Below are positions 8,173-17,095 of a stretch of DNA of 60,418 nt, piece by piece. The position numbers and the translations under genes were made by a program. Position 1 is the first letter of the stretch. Every line of letters begins with the position of its first letter. The stretch covers positions 1 through 60,418 of the forward strand of contig NZ_JADWYX010000053.1 in the NCBI RefSeq assembly GCF_016786355.1, read 5' to 3'. The notes beneath the pieces are model-generated. The model did not search any database. It worked only from the letters and a program-made list of their open reading frames with translations, and was not told the DNA's origin. The DNA comes from Frankia sp. AgB1.9 (GTDB lineage: Bacteria > Actinomycetota > Actinomycetes > Frankiales > Frankiaceae).

Positions 8173-9777
8173 TCAGCTGGGGATGCTCTGCGCGAAACGG
8201 AACAGGTTGTCCGGGTCGTAGTGGCGCTTGACGGCCGTCAACCGCGGAAGGTTCGCTCCGTAGTAGGCCTGGGCCCAGTTGGCCAGATCTGGGTCGATGT
8301 AGTTCTGGTAGGCCTGGTCCGAGACGTAGGGCGCGGCGGCGGCCGCGGTGTCGCGCACCCAGCCGTGGGCCGCCTGGACGTTCTCGGCCGGCGCGCCCGC
8401 CGGGTAGCTGGCGAAGTACTGGACGCTGGCGATCGCGTTCCGGTGCACGAACGCGGTATCCGACGGGCTGACCCTGCTGATCGCGCCGCCCCAGGAGTCC
8501 AGGATGATCCCGCCACTCGCCTTGGCCAGCGGGTCGCGTTGGCGCTCTTCGACCTGGCGGGCGAGGACGTCGACGCCGGCTGGGGCGATCGGGGTGAGCA
8601 GGATCGCCGACGCCGCCTTCTGGCCGGGCCGGCGGGCGCCGGCGCTGATGCCCGCGGTGCTGCCGCAGATGTCGCCGCTCGCCGAGCAGCCGCCTTCGAG
8701 CCGCATCGCGGTCAGGTAGTCGTGGTCGACGATCGAGGCGCTGACCGGCGTGACCGAGCGCAGTGCCGCGCGCAGGTCGGCCAGGGGGCCGTTGAGGCCG
8801 GCCCGGTCGCCGGCGAACACCCCGCTGATCCGCAAGGTCGGCGCCGAGCCGCCGGGTACCGATCCGGCGACGACCGTCGACCAGAGCGTGTCCGGCATGA
8901 CCCCCAGCTTGCCGGTGATCCACTGCTGCCAGGTGGTGATCACGTCGGCCGCGGCCGACCAGGGCCACCGCACCGAGAACAGCGTGAGTGACCGGGTGGG
9001 GCGGGTCGCGAACCGGAACGCCGTGACGATCCCGACGTTGCCGCCGCCACCACCGCGCAGCGCCCAGAACAGGTCGGCGTCATGGTTCTCGTCGACGTTG
9101 AGCCGCTCACCGGAGGCGAGCACGACGTCGGCGCCAGTCAGCTGGTCGCAGGTCAGGCCGTAAAGCCGGCCGAGCACCCCGATCCCACCGCCGAGCGTCA
9201 GCCCCGCGATACCGACCGTGGGGCAGGAACCTCCCCCCATCGACCGGCCAGCGCCGGCGAGATCGGTGTAGAGCTTGATCAGGCGAGTGCCGCCGCCGAC
9301 CGTCGCGATGCCGTTGCCGGCGACGCTCACCTGGTTCATCCGGGTGACGTCGATGACCAGCCCGTCGGACGTCGAGTAGCCGGCGTAGCTGTGGCCACCG
9401 CAGCGGGCGGCCAGCCCTACCCCGGTCGCCTGCGCGAACCGGACCGCCTCGGCCACATCCGCGGGGTTGGCCGCGTACGCGATGCCCTGCGGGCGGACGG
9501 TGTCGAAGGCCGGGTCGAACAGGGCCCTGGCCCGGTCGTAGTCGGAATCCGTGGGACGGACCAGCTGGCCGGCGAGCCGCCCGGCGAACGCGTCCCAGCT
9601 TTGCGCCGGGCCGAGCGTCGGGGTCCCGCCGACGGTGGCGGTCGAGCCCGAGGCCGCCGGGCCGGTCGGCCCGTGGGACCGGCCCGGGGAGCAGCCGGCC
9701 GCGACGGTGCCGGCCGCGCCGCCCAGCATGGCCAGCCCGGCCCGTAACACTGTCCGACGGTCCGTCACGACGCCCAT
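8173..9777 (-). CDS. Secreted FAD-linked oxidase, berberine-bridge type
   Basis: Protein of 534 residues. The N-terminus has a twin-arginine motif (DRRTVLRAG) and a hydrophobic segment ending in VAAGC (Cys29), so it is probably Tat-exported and perhaps lipid-anchored. The FAD-binding domain (about 92-265) has His129 in CGGHSYAGYS and Cys185 in GGGSCPTVG, the two residues that bind FAD covalently in bicovalent berberine-bridge/oligosaccharide-oxidase enzymes. The BBE domain closes the protein (about 485-530, YIDPDLANWAQAYYG...KRHYDPDNLF). Expected reaction: O2-dependent oxidation of an alcohol, sugar or alkaloid-like substrate outside the membrane. It lies downstream of the sulfur cluster on the same strand but is separated from it by a damaged stretch, so co-transcription cannot be judged. 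Confidence 0.85.
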   Translation of the reverse strand: MGVVTDRRTVLRAGLAMLGGAAGTVAAGCSPGRSHGPTGPAASGSTATVGGTPTLGPAQSWDAFAGRLAGQLVRPTDSDYDRARALFDPAFDTVRPQGIAYAANPADVAEAVRFAQATGVGLAARCGGHSYAGYSTSDGLVIDVTRMNQVSVAGNGIATVGGGTRLIKLYTDLAGAGRSMGGGSCPTVGIAGLTLGGGIGVLGRLYGLTCDQLTGADVVLASGERLNVDENHDADLFWALRGGGGGNVGIVTAFRFATRPTRSLTLFSVRWPWSAAADVITTWQQWITGKLGVMPDTLWSTVVAGSVPGGSAPTLRISGVFAGDRAGLNGPLADLRAALRSVTPVSASIVDHDYLTAMRLEGGCSASGDICGSTAGISAGARRPGQKAASAILLTPIAPAGVDVLARQVEERQRDPLAKASGGIILDSWGGAISRVSPSDTAFVHRNAIASVQYFASYPAGAPAENVQAAHGWVRDTAAAAAPYVSDQAYQNYIDPDLANWAQAYYGANLPRLTAVKRHYDPDNLFRFAQSIPS

Positions 9778-9837
9778 GTCCGGACCCTACGCGGGTGAAG
9801 TCCCAGGTCAGGACCGTTCGGAGTGACGGTCCGTGCG

Positions 9838-9909
9838 CCCGGGGGGGGCCCCGCGGGGCCCCCCCCCCGGGGGGGGGGGGGGGGCGGGGGGCGGCCGCCC
9901 CGCCCCCCC
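9838..9909. other. Internal G/C homopolymer patch, probable assembly gap
   Basis: About 70 bases made almost only of long G-runs and C-runs. Coding sequence of the luciferase-like gene stops making sense exactly at its right edge, and an ordinary promoter-like stretch resumes at its left edge. It resembles both window ends. Confidence 0.75.
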
Positions 9910-9910
9910 G

Positions 9911-10612
9911 GTACTCGCCGATCAGCCGCGCCTGGTATTCGGGGAACGACTCGTCGGTCACCTCGTGCAGGATCGTGCCGGTGATCAGGCGAAGCCCCTG
10001 GCGGGCGGCCTGGACCGCGGAGGCGATGTGGCCCGAGCCGTACCAGATCCGGCCACGCAGGCCCGGGCTGTGCGGAGTCACCGTCAGCTCGGTGCCGGCA
10101 GGCGGGCCGGCGGGGCCCCTCTGCTCGGTGACGGTGTGGATGGTCTCGCCCCCGACGCCGGCGAGGAACCGGGCCAGCCGCCGCTGGCCCTCGGTGCGGG
10201 CATCCGTGGCGACACCGCCGAAGACGCCGTCCCAGAGGTCGGTGCCGCTGGAGAACGCCAGCTGCAGCCGGCCGCCGGTCAGCAGGTCGGCGGTGCCGGC
10301 CGCCTCGGCCAGCAGGATCGGGTCCTGGTAGCGCATCGGGATGACGGCGCTGCCGAGGGTGATGGTGGTCGTGTGCTGGCCGGCGGCGGCGAAGAACGGC
10401 AGCGGCGAGGACAGGTAGTTGTCGAAGTGCCGCTGGTAGGCCCAGCCCGACTGGTAGCCGAGCGCCTCGGCGGCCTGGAACAGCTCGATGCCCTCGCGCA
10501 GGCCGCGGGCCGCCTCGCCCGTCGGGAACGAGACCCGGGTGTTGAACCCGAGCCGCTTCTTCCGTCGCGGGGCCGCGGCCTCGGTGGGCTCGACACTGGC
10601 GAGCGTGGTCAT
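9911..10612 (-). CDS. Luciferase-like (LLM) flavin monooxygenase, 3' end missing
   Basis: Only the first 234 codons are credible. They show the luciferase-like TIM-barrel pattern: RLGFNTRVSFPTG at the first strand, AAEALGYQSGW, the strand TLGSAVIPMRYQDPILLAE, and LLTGGRLQLAFSSG. Family members are usually 330-380 residues, so about a third is missing. The frame continues through the G/C patch into antisense sequence of the flavoenzyme gene, which is not biology. The start overlaps the stop of the ABC exporter gene, making this the last gene of the long cluster. A reduced-flavin oxygenase acting with the two SsuD-like enzymes is the likely role. It is probably broken by assembly rather than mutation. 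Confidence 0.75.
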
Positions 10613-12486
10613 CTGACGTTCCTCCGGTCGGGGTCATCAAGGCCGGCCACCGGCAGGCCGGCCGCCGGCCGGTTCCACGCGGCGACGAGGCCCAGGTAGG
10701 GCCCCTCCTGGGCGAGCAGCTCGCGGTGCGCGCCGGACTGGACGATCCGGCCGTCCGCGAAGACGAGCACCCGGTCGGCGCTCGCCGCGGTGATCATGCG
10801 GTGGGCGATCGAGACGGTGGTACGGCCGCGGGTCAGCGCGGCGAGCGCGGCCTGCACGGCGACGTCGGTCGCCGGGTCGACGCCCGAGGTCGCCTCGTCG
10901 AGGACGACGAGATCGGGGTCGGCGAGCGCGGTCCTCGCCAGCGCCACGAGCTGGCGTTCGCCGACGGACAGCCGGTCGCCCCGCGCCCCGACCGGTGTCG
11001 CGAGGCCGTCGGGCAGCGTCGCGAACCAGGCGGTGAGCCCAAGCTCGCCGAGCGCGGCCAGCACCGCGGCCTCCGCGGCCTCCGGCGAGCCGAGCGCGAT
11101 GTTCGCCCCGAGCGTCCCGTCGAACAGGAACGGGTCCTGCGGGACGATGACCACCCGGCCGGGCAGCGCGGCATCGTCGATCCGCCCGAGCGGAACGCCG
11201 GACAGGACCACCGTCCCCGTCGCCGGCTCGACCCGGCGGGTGAGCAGCTTCGCGAACGTCGACTTGCCCGAGCCGGTGCGCCCGACGACGGCGACATGCT
11301 CGCCGGGGGCGATCCGGACGGTCAGCTCGCGCAGCACCAGTGGCCCGTCGCCGTACCGCGCCGACACCTGGTCCAGCGCGACGCCGACCGGGCCGGCCGG
11401 CAGGCCCGCGCCGTGGCGCACCGCGACGCTCGGGGTGGTGACCAGCTCCAGCGCGCGCCGCCAGCCGGTGAGCGCGTTCTGCGCCTCGCCGAGGCTCTGC
11501 ACGAGGAACTGCAGCGGCCGGACGAAGAACGTCACCAGGAACACCATCGCGACCAGGTCGCCGGCCGTCAGCCGGGGCTGGCCCGGGCCGCCGACCCGCG
11601 CCCACCAGACCCCGCCGAGGATGACCGCGATGGTCATCGTGGAGATCGCGAGCTCCCCGAACGCGGTGTTCCCGTGCAGCGGCCAGAGGGTGCGCACCAG
11701 GCTGTCGCGGGCCCGGTCGACGGCCTCGTCCAGCTTGGCCCTGGTACGGCGCCCGGTGCCGGTCGAGCGGATCACCGGCGCTCCGGTCACCGACTCGGCG
11801 ACGGCGCTCTGCATCCGGGACAGGTCGCGCCGCGCCTGGTCGAACCGGCGGGCGATCACCCGCTGCACCGTCACCATCGTCACGACCAGCGCCACGGCCA
11901 GCAGCAGCACCGGCAGGGACAGCACCCAGCTGTAGATCAGCATGATCACCATCGCGATCACCAGCTGGGCGGCGTTGGTGACGAACTGGATGCCGCCGCC
12001 CTGCAGGAAGGTCGTGACCTGGTCGAGGTCGCTGGTCAGCCGGGTCACCAGGTCGGCGCTGGGCACCCGGTCGGCGGTCGTCGCGGCCATGTCGTGGACG
12101 CGGCGCAGCCCGGCCCGGCGCAGCCCGGCGAGCGCCCGCTCGACCTGGAACTGCAGCCGCCGGTTCAGCAGCACGGACGACACTCCGGCCACGAGCAGCG
12201 CACCCGACCCGACGAGGACCGCCGGGGTGACCGAGCCCGGCCGCAGACCCGCGTCCAGCACGTGCTGCACGGTGAGAGGCGCGACGATCCGGCCGGCGCC
12301 CGCGAGCAGCGCGAGCAGGCCGGTAAGGGCCAGTCCCTCCCGCAGCACCGGCGAGGCACCCAGCGCGACGGCGACGAGCCGCGCCGGCCCCACACCCGAC
12401 AGGTCCGCGAGCCCGTACCGGTCCAGTGCCGGGCCGGGCGCCGCCGAGACGGCTGGCGGCGGCTCAGGAGACGCGCCAGAGCTCAT
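10609..12486 (-). CDS. ABC exporter half-transporter B (permease-ATPase)
   Basis: Protein of 625 residues; start ATG 12486 was chosen for the GGGGGAGGTGG ribosome site, giving a 23-base overlap with exporter half A. The N-terminal part (about 30-320) has six membrane helices of type I exporter pattern, and the C-terminal ATPase has Walker A GRTGSGKST and Walker B LVVLDEATSGVD with the catalytic Glu. The signature motif is LSVGE instead of LSGGQ. With half A, which has the opposite defects, this gives one good and one degenerate ATP site, the hallmark of heterodimeric exporters such as TM287/288. Substrate unknown; its place between an importer and oxygenase genes suggests it exports a product or intermediate of the pathway. 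Confidence 0.85.
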   Translation of the reverse strand: MSSGASPEPPPAVSAAPGPALDRYGLADLSGVGPARLVAVALGASPVLREGLALTGLLALLAGAGRIVAPLTVQHVLDAGLRPGSVTPAVLVGSGALLVAGVSSVLLNRRLQFQVERALAGLRRAGLRRVHDMAATTADRVPSADLVTRLTSDLDQVTTFLQGGGIQFVTNAAQLVIAMVIMLIYSWVLSLPVLLLAVALVVTMVTVQRVIARRFDQARRDLSRMQSAVAESVTGAPVIRSTGTGRRTRAKLDEAVDRARDSLVRTLWPLHGNTAFGELAISTMTIAVILGGVWWARVGGPGQPRLTAGDLVAMVFLVTFFVRPLQFLVQSLGEAQNALTGWRRALELVTTPSVAVRHGAGLPAGPVGVALDQVSARYGDGPLVLRELTVRIAPGEHVAVVGRTGSGKSTFAKLLTRRVEPATGTVVLSGVPLGRIDDAALPGRVVIVPQDPFLFDGTLGANIALGSPEAAEAAVLAALGELGLTAWFATLPDGLATPVGARGDRLSVGERQLVALARTALADPDLVVLDEATSGVDPATDVAVQAALAALTRGRTTVSIAHRMITAASADRVLVFADGRIVQSGAHRELLAQEGPYLGLVAAWNRPAAGLPVAGLDDPDRRNVR

Positions 12487-14320
12487 CGTCGGCCACCTCC
12501 CCCGCGTCCTCGATAGCTGAGGCATGGTCGTAGGCGGTCACGATGCGGCGGTACTCCTCGATCGCCAGCAGCCGCTCATGCGTGCCGGTGGCCGCAATCC
12601 GCCCAGCCCGCAGGAAGACCACCCGGTCGGCGAGCGCCACGGTGGCCGGCCGGTTGGCGACGATCAGCACCGTCGGGCCGCCGGCCGAGACCAGCTCGGC
12701 CAGGCCCGCGAGGACCTGGCGCTCGACCCGTGGGTCCAGCGCCGAGGTGGCGTCGTCGAGGACGAGCAGCCTGGGCTGGCGGACCAGGGCCCGGGCCACG
12801 CAGACCCGCTGGCGCTGGCCGCCCGACAGCGTCGCGCCGCGCTCGCCCACCACGGTGTCCAGCCCGTCGGGCAGCCCGCGGATGATCTCGTCGGCAGCGG
12901 CGGTCCGCAGGGCGCGCCACAGCTCGTCCTCGTCGTACTCGCGGTTCTCCCTGGGGTGGCCGGACAGCGCGAGGTTCTCGCGGATCGACTCGGCGAACAG
13001 GAACGGGCTCTGCGAGACGACGGCGACGCTGGCCGCGACCGCGCCCTCCGCCAGCTCGCGCACGTCGAGGCCGTCGAACAGCGCCATGCCGACCGACGGG
13101 TGGCTCTGCCCGCCGGCGACGTCGAGCAGGGTGGTCTTGCCCGCGCCGACGGAACCGACGACGGCGGTGATGGTGCCCGGCTCCAGGGTCAGGTCGACGC
13201 CATCGAGCAGCCGGTGGCCGTCCCGGACGACGCCGACGCCGCGCAGCTCAACCCGCAGCCCCCGGCGCCGGGTCAGCCGCCGCTCGCCGAACCGGACGAC
13301 GTCCGGGTCGCCCAGCACGCCGTCGACCCGCTCCCGGCCCGCGCTGGACATCGGCAGCATCGACAGGAAGCGGCTGATCACGTTGAGCGGGATCGAGATC
13401 GTCAGCAGCAGGTACACGACGCCGACCAGGTCGCCGACGGTGAGGTCGCCGCGCGCCACCCGGGGGGCGCCGACGGCGAGCACCGCCAGCACCGCGACGC
13501 TCGGCAGCAGCTCCAGCATCGGGTCGAACGCCGAGCTGACCTTCGCCATCCGGGCGTCTGCCAGGCGCAGCGCCTCGACGCCGGGAGCGAACCGGTCGTC
13601 CTCGATGCCGGCGAGCCCGAGGCTGCGGACCACCGGGCCGCCCTCGATGGACTCCAGCGCCACCGAGCCGACCATGCCGCGGGCGGCCTGCGCCTCGCGG
13701 GCCCGGGGCGCGAGCAGCCGCTGGTAGAGCAGGTTGAGGCCGAGCACCCCGGCGACGAGCGCGAGCCCGACGAGGCCGAGCGTGAGGTCGCGCCAGAACA
13801 GCTCGGCCAGCGCCAGCAGCAGCATGAAGACCATGCCGACCGCGAAGTACGCGAACTGCATCGGCGACCACAGCGCGTCGACGTCGGAGACGGCGTGCGC
13901 TAGCAGCTGGCCGGGCGGATGGCGCCGGTGCCAGCCGAGGTCCAGCTCCAGGTAGCGCCGGACCACGGCGCGGCGGGTGTGGGCCGCCGCCCGGTGCTGC
14001 ACCCGGCCGGTCGCGACGCCACGCACGAAGATCGTGCTCCACCGGACGGCCGAGACGCCGGCGATGAACAGCGCGCTGTCCCACCAGGCGCTCGCCGGCA
14101 CCCGCCCGCCGGTGAGCGCCGGGACGACGAGGTGGTCGGTCGACCAGCCGACGGCGCTCGCGCCGACGACCATGGTGGCCCCGTTGAGCAGGCCGCTGAC
14201 GGTCGCGACCCACGCGGGCCCCGGGTTGGCCCGAGCGCCGGCGAACTGCGCGGCCAGCGCGGACGGGCGCCGGCCGCCGGAGCCTGGCTCCGGTGGCAGC
14301 GCCCGGCCGTCAGGAGCCAT
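12464..14320 (-). CDS. ABC exporter half-transporter A (permease-ATPase)
   Basis: Protein of 618 residues; ATG 14320 is used, overlapping the importer ATPase gene by 11 bases. It has a six-helix membrane domain (about 40-330) followed by an ATPase with Walker A GSVGAGKTT and canonical signature LSGGQRQR. Walker B is LLVLDDATSALD: the catalytic glutamate is Asp. That is the pattern of the non-catalytic partner in heterodimeric type I exporters, completing half B. The tight overlaps on both sides place both halves in the same transcript as the importer. It acts in the cytoplasmic membrane. Confidence 0.85.
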   Translation of the reverse strand: MAPDGRALPPEPGSGGRRPSALAAQFAGARANPGPAWVATVSGLLNGATMVVGASAVGWSTDHLVVPALTGGRVPASAWWDSALFIAGVSAVRWSTIFVRGVATGRVQHRAAAHTRRAVVRRYLELDLGWHRRHPPGQLLAHAVSDVDALWSPMQFAYFAVGMVFMLLLALAELFWRDLTLGLVGLALVAGVLGLNLLYQRLLAPRAREAQAARGMVGSVALESIEGGPVVRSLGLAGIEDDRFAPGVEALRLADARMAKVSSAFDPMLELLPSVAVLAVLAVGAPRVARGDLTVGDLVGVVYLLLTISIPLNVISRFLSMLPMSSAGRERVDGVLGDPDVVRFGERRLTRRRGLRVELRGVGVVRDGHRLLDGVDLTLEPGTITAVVGSVGAGKTTLLDVAGGQSHPSVGMALFDGLDVRELAEGAVAASVAVVSQSPFLFAESIRENLALSGHPRENREYDEDELWRALRTAAADEIIRGLPDGLDTVVGERGATLSGGQRQRVCVARALVRQPRLLVLDDATSALDPRVERQVLAGLAELVSAGGPTVLIVANRPATVALADRVVFLRAGRIAATGTHERLLAIEEYRRIVTAYDHASAIEDAGEVADDELWRVS

Positions 14321-16094
14321 CGGTCGCCGGCACCGGTTCAGCGCCCGGCGCTGTCTCCTTCGGGGCCAGGGTCTTCCGGGCCAGGGTTGCCGTGCGCTGG
14401 CCGGGGATGGCGTCGATGAGCTCACGGGTGTGCGGGCTGCGCGGGTTGGTGAACACCTCTGCGACGGGGCCCTCCTCCACGACCCGGCCGCCGCTCATCA
14501 CCGACACCGTGTGGGAGATCTCCGCGACGACGGCCAGGTCGTGGGAGACGAACAGGTAGGACAGGCCGAGCTCGGCCTGCAGCTCGGTGAGCAGCCGCAG
14601 GATCTGCCCCTGCACGGAGACGTCGAGCGCGCTGACCGGCTCGTCGAGCATGAGCAGGTCGGGGCTCGGCGCGAGCGCCCGGGCGATCGCGACCCGCTGG
14701 CGCTGGCCGCCGGACAGCTCGGTGGGCAGCCGGTCGAGGTACGCCGCCGGCAGCGCCACCTGGTCCAGCAGCTCCCTGGCCCGCGCGTCCCTGCTGCGCC
14801 GGTCGCCGATCCTCATCGCCACCAGCGGCTCGGTGATCGACTGGCGGATCGTGAACTTCGGGTCGAGCGCGGCGAACGGGTTCTGGTGCACGAGCTGGGC
14901 CTTGCGCCGCAGCGGACGCTGCTTTCCCCATGACAGGCCGCCGAGCTCGGCGCCGTCCAGCACGATCGAGCCGCTGGTCGGCGCCTCGAGACCGAGCGCG
15001 ATCCGCAGCGTCGTGGTCTTCCCGCAGCCGGACTCGCCGACCAGCGCGTGGGTCTGACCGCGCGGCACCTGGATCGACACGCCGTCCAGCGCGTTGAAGC
15101 CGCGCTGGCCGCGCCGGGTCTCCCGGGCCGGGAACGTCTTGCTGACCTCAGTCAGGACCAGGATGGGCTCCGGGGCCGGCTGACCGCGCACGTCGAAGCG
15201 CGGCACGACCCGCCCGCCGTGCGCGAGCCCTGGCGCGGCGGCGATGAGCGCGCGGGTGTACTCCTCGCGCGGGGTGACGAGGATGGTCCGCGGCTCGCCC
15301 TGCTCGACGATCCGGCCGTCCCGCATGACGATCACCCGGTCGGCCCGGTCCGCGGCGACGGCCAGGTCGTGGGTGATGAGCAGCAGGGCGATGCCCTGTT
15401 CCCGGACGAGACCGGTCAGGTGGTCGAGGATCTTCCGCTCGACGGTGACGTCGAGGGCGCTGGTCGGCTCGTCCGCGATGATCAGCTTGGGCCGGCCGGC
15501 CAGCGCGATCGCGATCAGCACCCGCTGGCGCAGTCCGCCGGACAGCTCGTGCGGGTACTGCCTGGCCCGCGAAGCGGGGTCCGGGACACCTGCCTGGTCG
15601 AGGAACTCCAGCACCTCGGCGTCCACCTGTGGGCCGCGGATCCCGCGCAGCCGGACCGCCTCGGCGATCTGCGCGCCGATCCGCCGGGTCGGGTTGAGGC
15701 CGACCATCGGGTCCTGCGGGACGAGCCCGACGACGGAACCCCGCAGCGTCCGCAGGGTGCCCTCGGAGGCTCCGGCGGTCTCGACGCCGTCGATGACGGC
15801 CGAGCCCGCTGTGATCCGTCCGTTGGCCGGCAACAGGCCGATGACGGCGTTGGCGGTGGTGGTCTTGCCTGAGCCGGACTCACCGACGACGGCGACGACC
15901 TCGCCGGACCGGACCGTCAGGTCCAGCCCGACGACGGCCGGGCGGACCTCGCGACGGCGGACGTAGCCGACGTCGAGGCCACGGATCTCGACCAGCGGGC
16001 GGCCCGACGGGTCGGCCGCCGGCGCGGCCTTGGACGGTGTGGCCTCGGGGCCCGCGGTCTCGGGGCCCGCGGTCTCGGGAAGGGTCGCCGTCAC
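14310..16094 (-). CDS. Peptide/glutathione-type ABC importer, fused double ATPase
   Basis: Protein of 594 residues with a GTG start in a GTGA overlap with the permease stop. Two complete oligopeptide-type ATPase domains are fused: the first (about 35-290) with GESGSGKTTT and signature LSGGLRQR, the second (about 315-580) with GESGCGKTTT and LSGGQRQR. Both keep their Walker B Glu (ADEPTSALD, LDEPVSALD). This DppD-DppF fusion is the layout of GsiA, the ATPase of the glutathione importer, and of some other peptide/nickel importers. It energises the two permeases encoded immediately upstream. Glutathione or another organosulfur peptide would fit the cluster, but the substrate cannot be read from the ATPase. 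Confidence 0.85.
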   Translation of the reverse strand: MTATLPETAGPETAGPEATPSKAAPAADPSGRPLVEIRGLDVGYVRRREVRPAVVGLDLTVRSGEVVAVVGESGSGKTTTANAVIGLLPANGRITAGSAVIDGVETAGASEGTLRTLRGSVVGLVPQDPMVGLNPTRRIGAQIAEAVRLRGIRGPQVDAEVLEFLDQAGVPDPASRARQYPHELSGGLRQRVLIAIALAGRPKLIIADEPTSALDVTVERKILDHLTGLVREQGIALLLITHDLAVAADRADRVIVMRDGRIVEQGEPRTILVTPREEYTRALIAAAPGLAHGGRVVPRFDVRGQPAPEPILVLTEVSKTFPARETRRGQRGFNALDGVSIQVPRGQTHALVGESGCGKTTTLRIALGLEAPTSGSIVLDGAELGGLSWGKQRPLRRKAQLVHQNPFAALDPKFTIRQSITEPLVAMRIGDRRSRDARARELLDQVALPAAYLDRLPTELSGGQRQRVAIARALAPSPDLLMLDEPVSALDVSVQGQILRLLTELQAELGLSYLFVSHDLAVVAEISHTVSVMSGGRVVEEGPVAEVFTNPRSPHTRELIDAIPGQRTATLARKTLAPKETAPGAEPVPATDGS

Positions 16095-17095
16095 CGTTCC
16101 AGCTCCTGCATGGTCTTGGAGATGTGGTTGAGGGACAGCACCAGCAGCGCCACGAACAGGCCGGGCAGCAGGCTGATCCACGAGGCGGTCAGCAGGTAGT
16201 TGCGGCCGGTCGCGATCAGGGTTCCCCACTCGGCGGCCGGCGGCTTGGCGCCGAACCCGAGGAAGCTCAGCGAGGCGATCGCGATGATCGCGATGCCGCC
16301 GTCGAGGACGGTGAGCACGGCGACCGGGCCCCACGAGTTCGGCAGGATGTGCCGCAGCAGCACCCGGCCCCAGGAGGCGCCGCCGGCGCGGGCCGCCTCC
16401 ACGTAGGGCAGCGTCTTGACCCGCAGCACCTCGGCCCGGGTGGTCCTGGCGAACCCGGGGATTATGCTGACGCCGACGGCGACCGCGACCGGCACGGTGC
16501 CGTAGCCGAGCGCCGTGACGATCGACAGCGCGAGCAGCAGGCTGGGGATCGCGAGCAGCACGTCGACGAGCCGCATGAGCACCGCGTCGACGAGGCCGCC
16601 GACGAAGCCCGAGACGACGCCGAGCGCGAGGCCGGCGACGACTGCGATGCCCAGGGCGATCAGCGTGGCCTTGATGGTGAGCGCGGAGCCGTGCAGCACC
16701 CGGCTGAACAGATCGCGGCCGTAGGTGTCGGTGCCGAACAGATGGTGGATGCTCGGCGCCTGCACGACCGCCTCGGGATGCGTGTCGTAGGGCCCGTACG
16801 AGGTGAACAGGCCCGGCGCGAAGGCCGACGCGACCACGAACAGCACGTAGAGGACGGCCACCAGGAACACCGGCTTGCGGGCCAGCTGCGCGAGGCGAGC
16901 CCGCGCGGCGCCCCAGCGCCCGGTCGGCTCGTCGGAACGGGTCGTCACGGCCGGCGACGCGGGCCGGCGCTCAGCCGTGGTCACGGCCGTGTGCTCGGCC
17001 TTGGTCACGGCGGGCGCCTCGATCGGTGCTGCCGGGTCCCCGGCCGGGGCCTTCGGGGCCGGCTGGCCGGGGGCCAGCAGGACATGCTCGGTCAT
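16091..17095 (-). CDS. Oligopeptide-type ABC importer permease, DppC-like
   Basis: Protein of 334 residues; the ATG at 17095 sits in an ATGA overlap with the first permease's stop. After a polar N-terminal stretch of about 70 residues come six membrane segments, preceded by the characteristic HLFGTDTYGRDLFSRVLHG motif of DppC/OppC-family permeases, with the EAARAGGASWGRVLLRHILPN coupling loop facing the ATPase. The unusually long Ala/Pro/Thr-rich head is not part of the family. It pairs with the DppB-like permease to form the channel in the cytoplasmic membrane. Confidence 0.88.
   Translation of the reverse strand: MTEHVLLAPGQPAPKAPAGDPAAPIEAPAVTKAEHTAVTTAERRPASPAVTTRSDEPTGRWGAARARLAQLARKPVFLVAVLYVLFVVASAFAPGLFTSYGPYDTHPEAVVQAPSIHHLFGTDTYGRDLFSRVLHGSALTIKATLIALGIAVVAGLALGVVSGFVGGLVDAVLMRLVDVLLAIPSLLLALSIVTALGYGTVPVAVAVGVSIIPGFARTTRAEVLRVKTLPYVEAARAGGASWGRVLLRHILPNSWGPVAVLTVLDGGIAIIAIASLSFLGFGAKPPAAEWGTLIATGRNYLLTASWISLLPGLFVALLVLSLNHISKTMQELER

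Noticed and set aside
9107..9910. Continuation of the luciferase-like frame into a 501-residue protein.
   Set aside because: The part beyond 9911 is homopolymer noise followed by the antisense of the flavoenzyme gene; it has no family signature.
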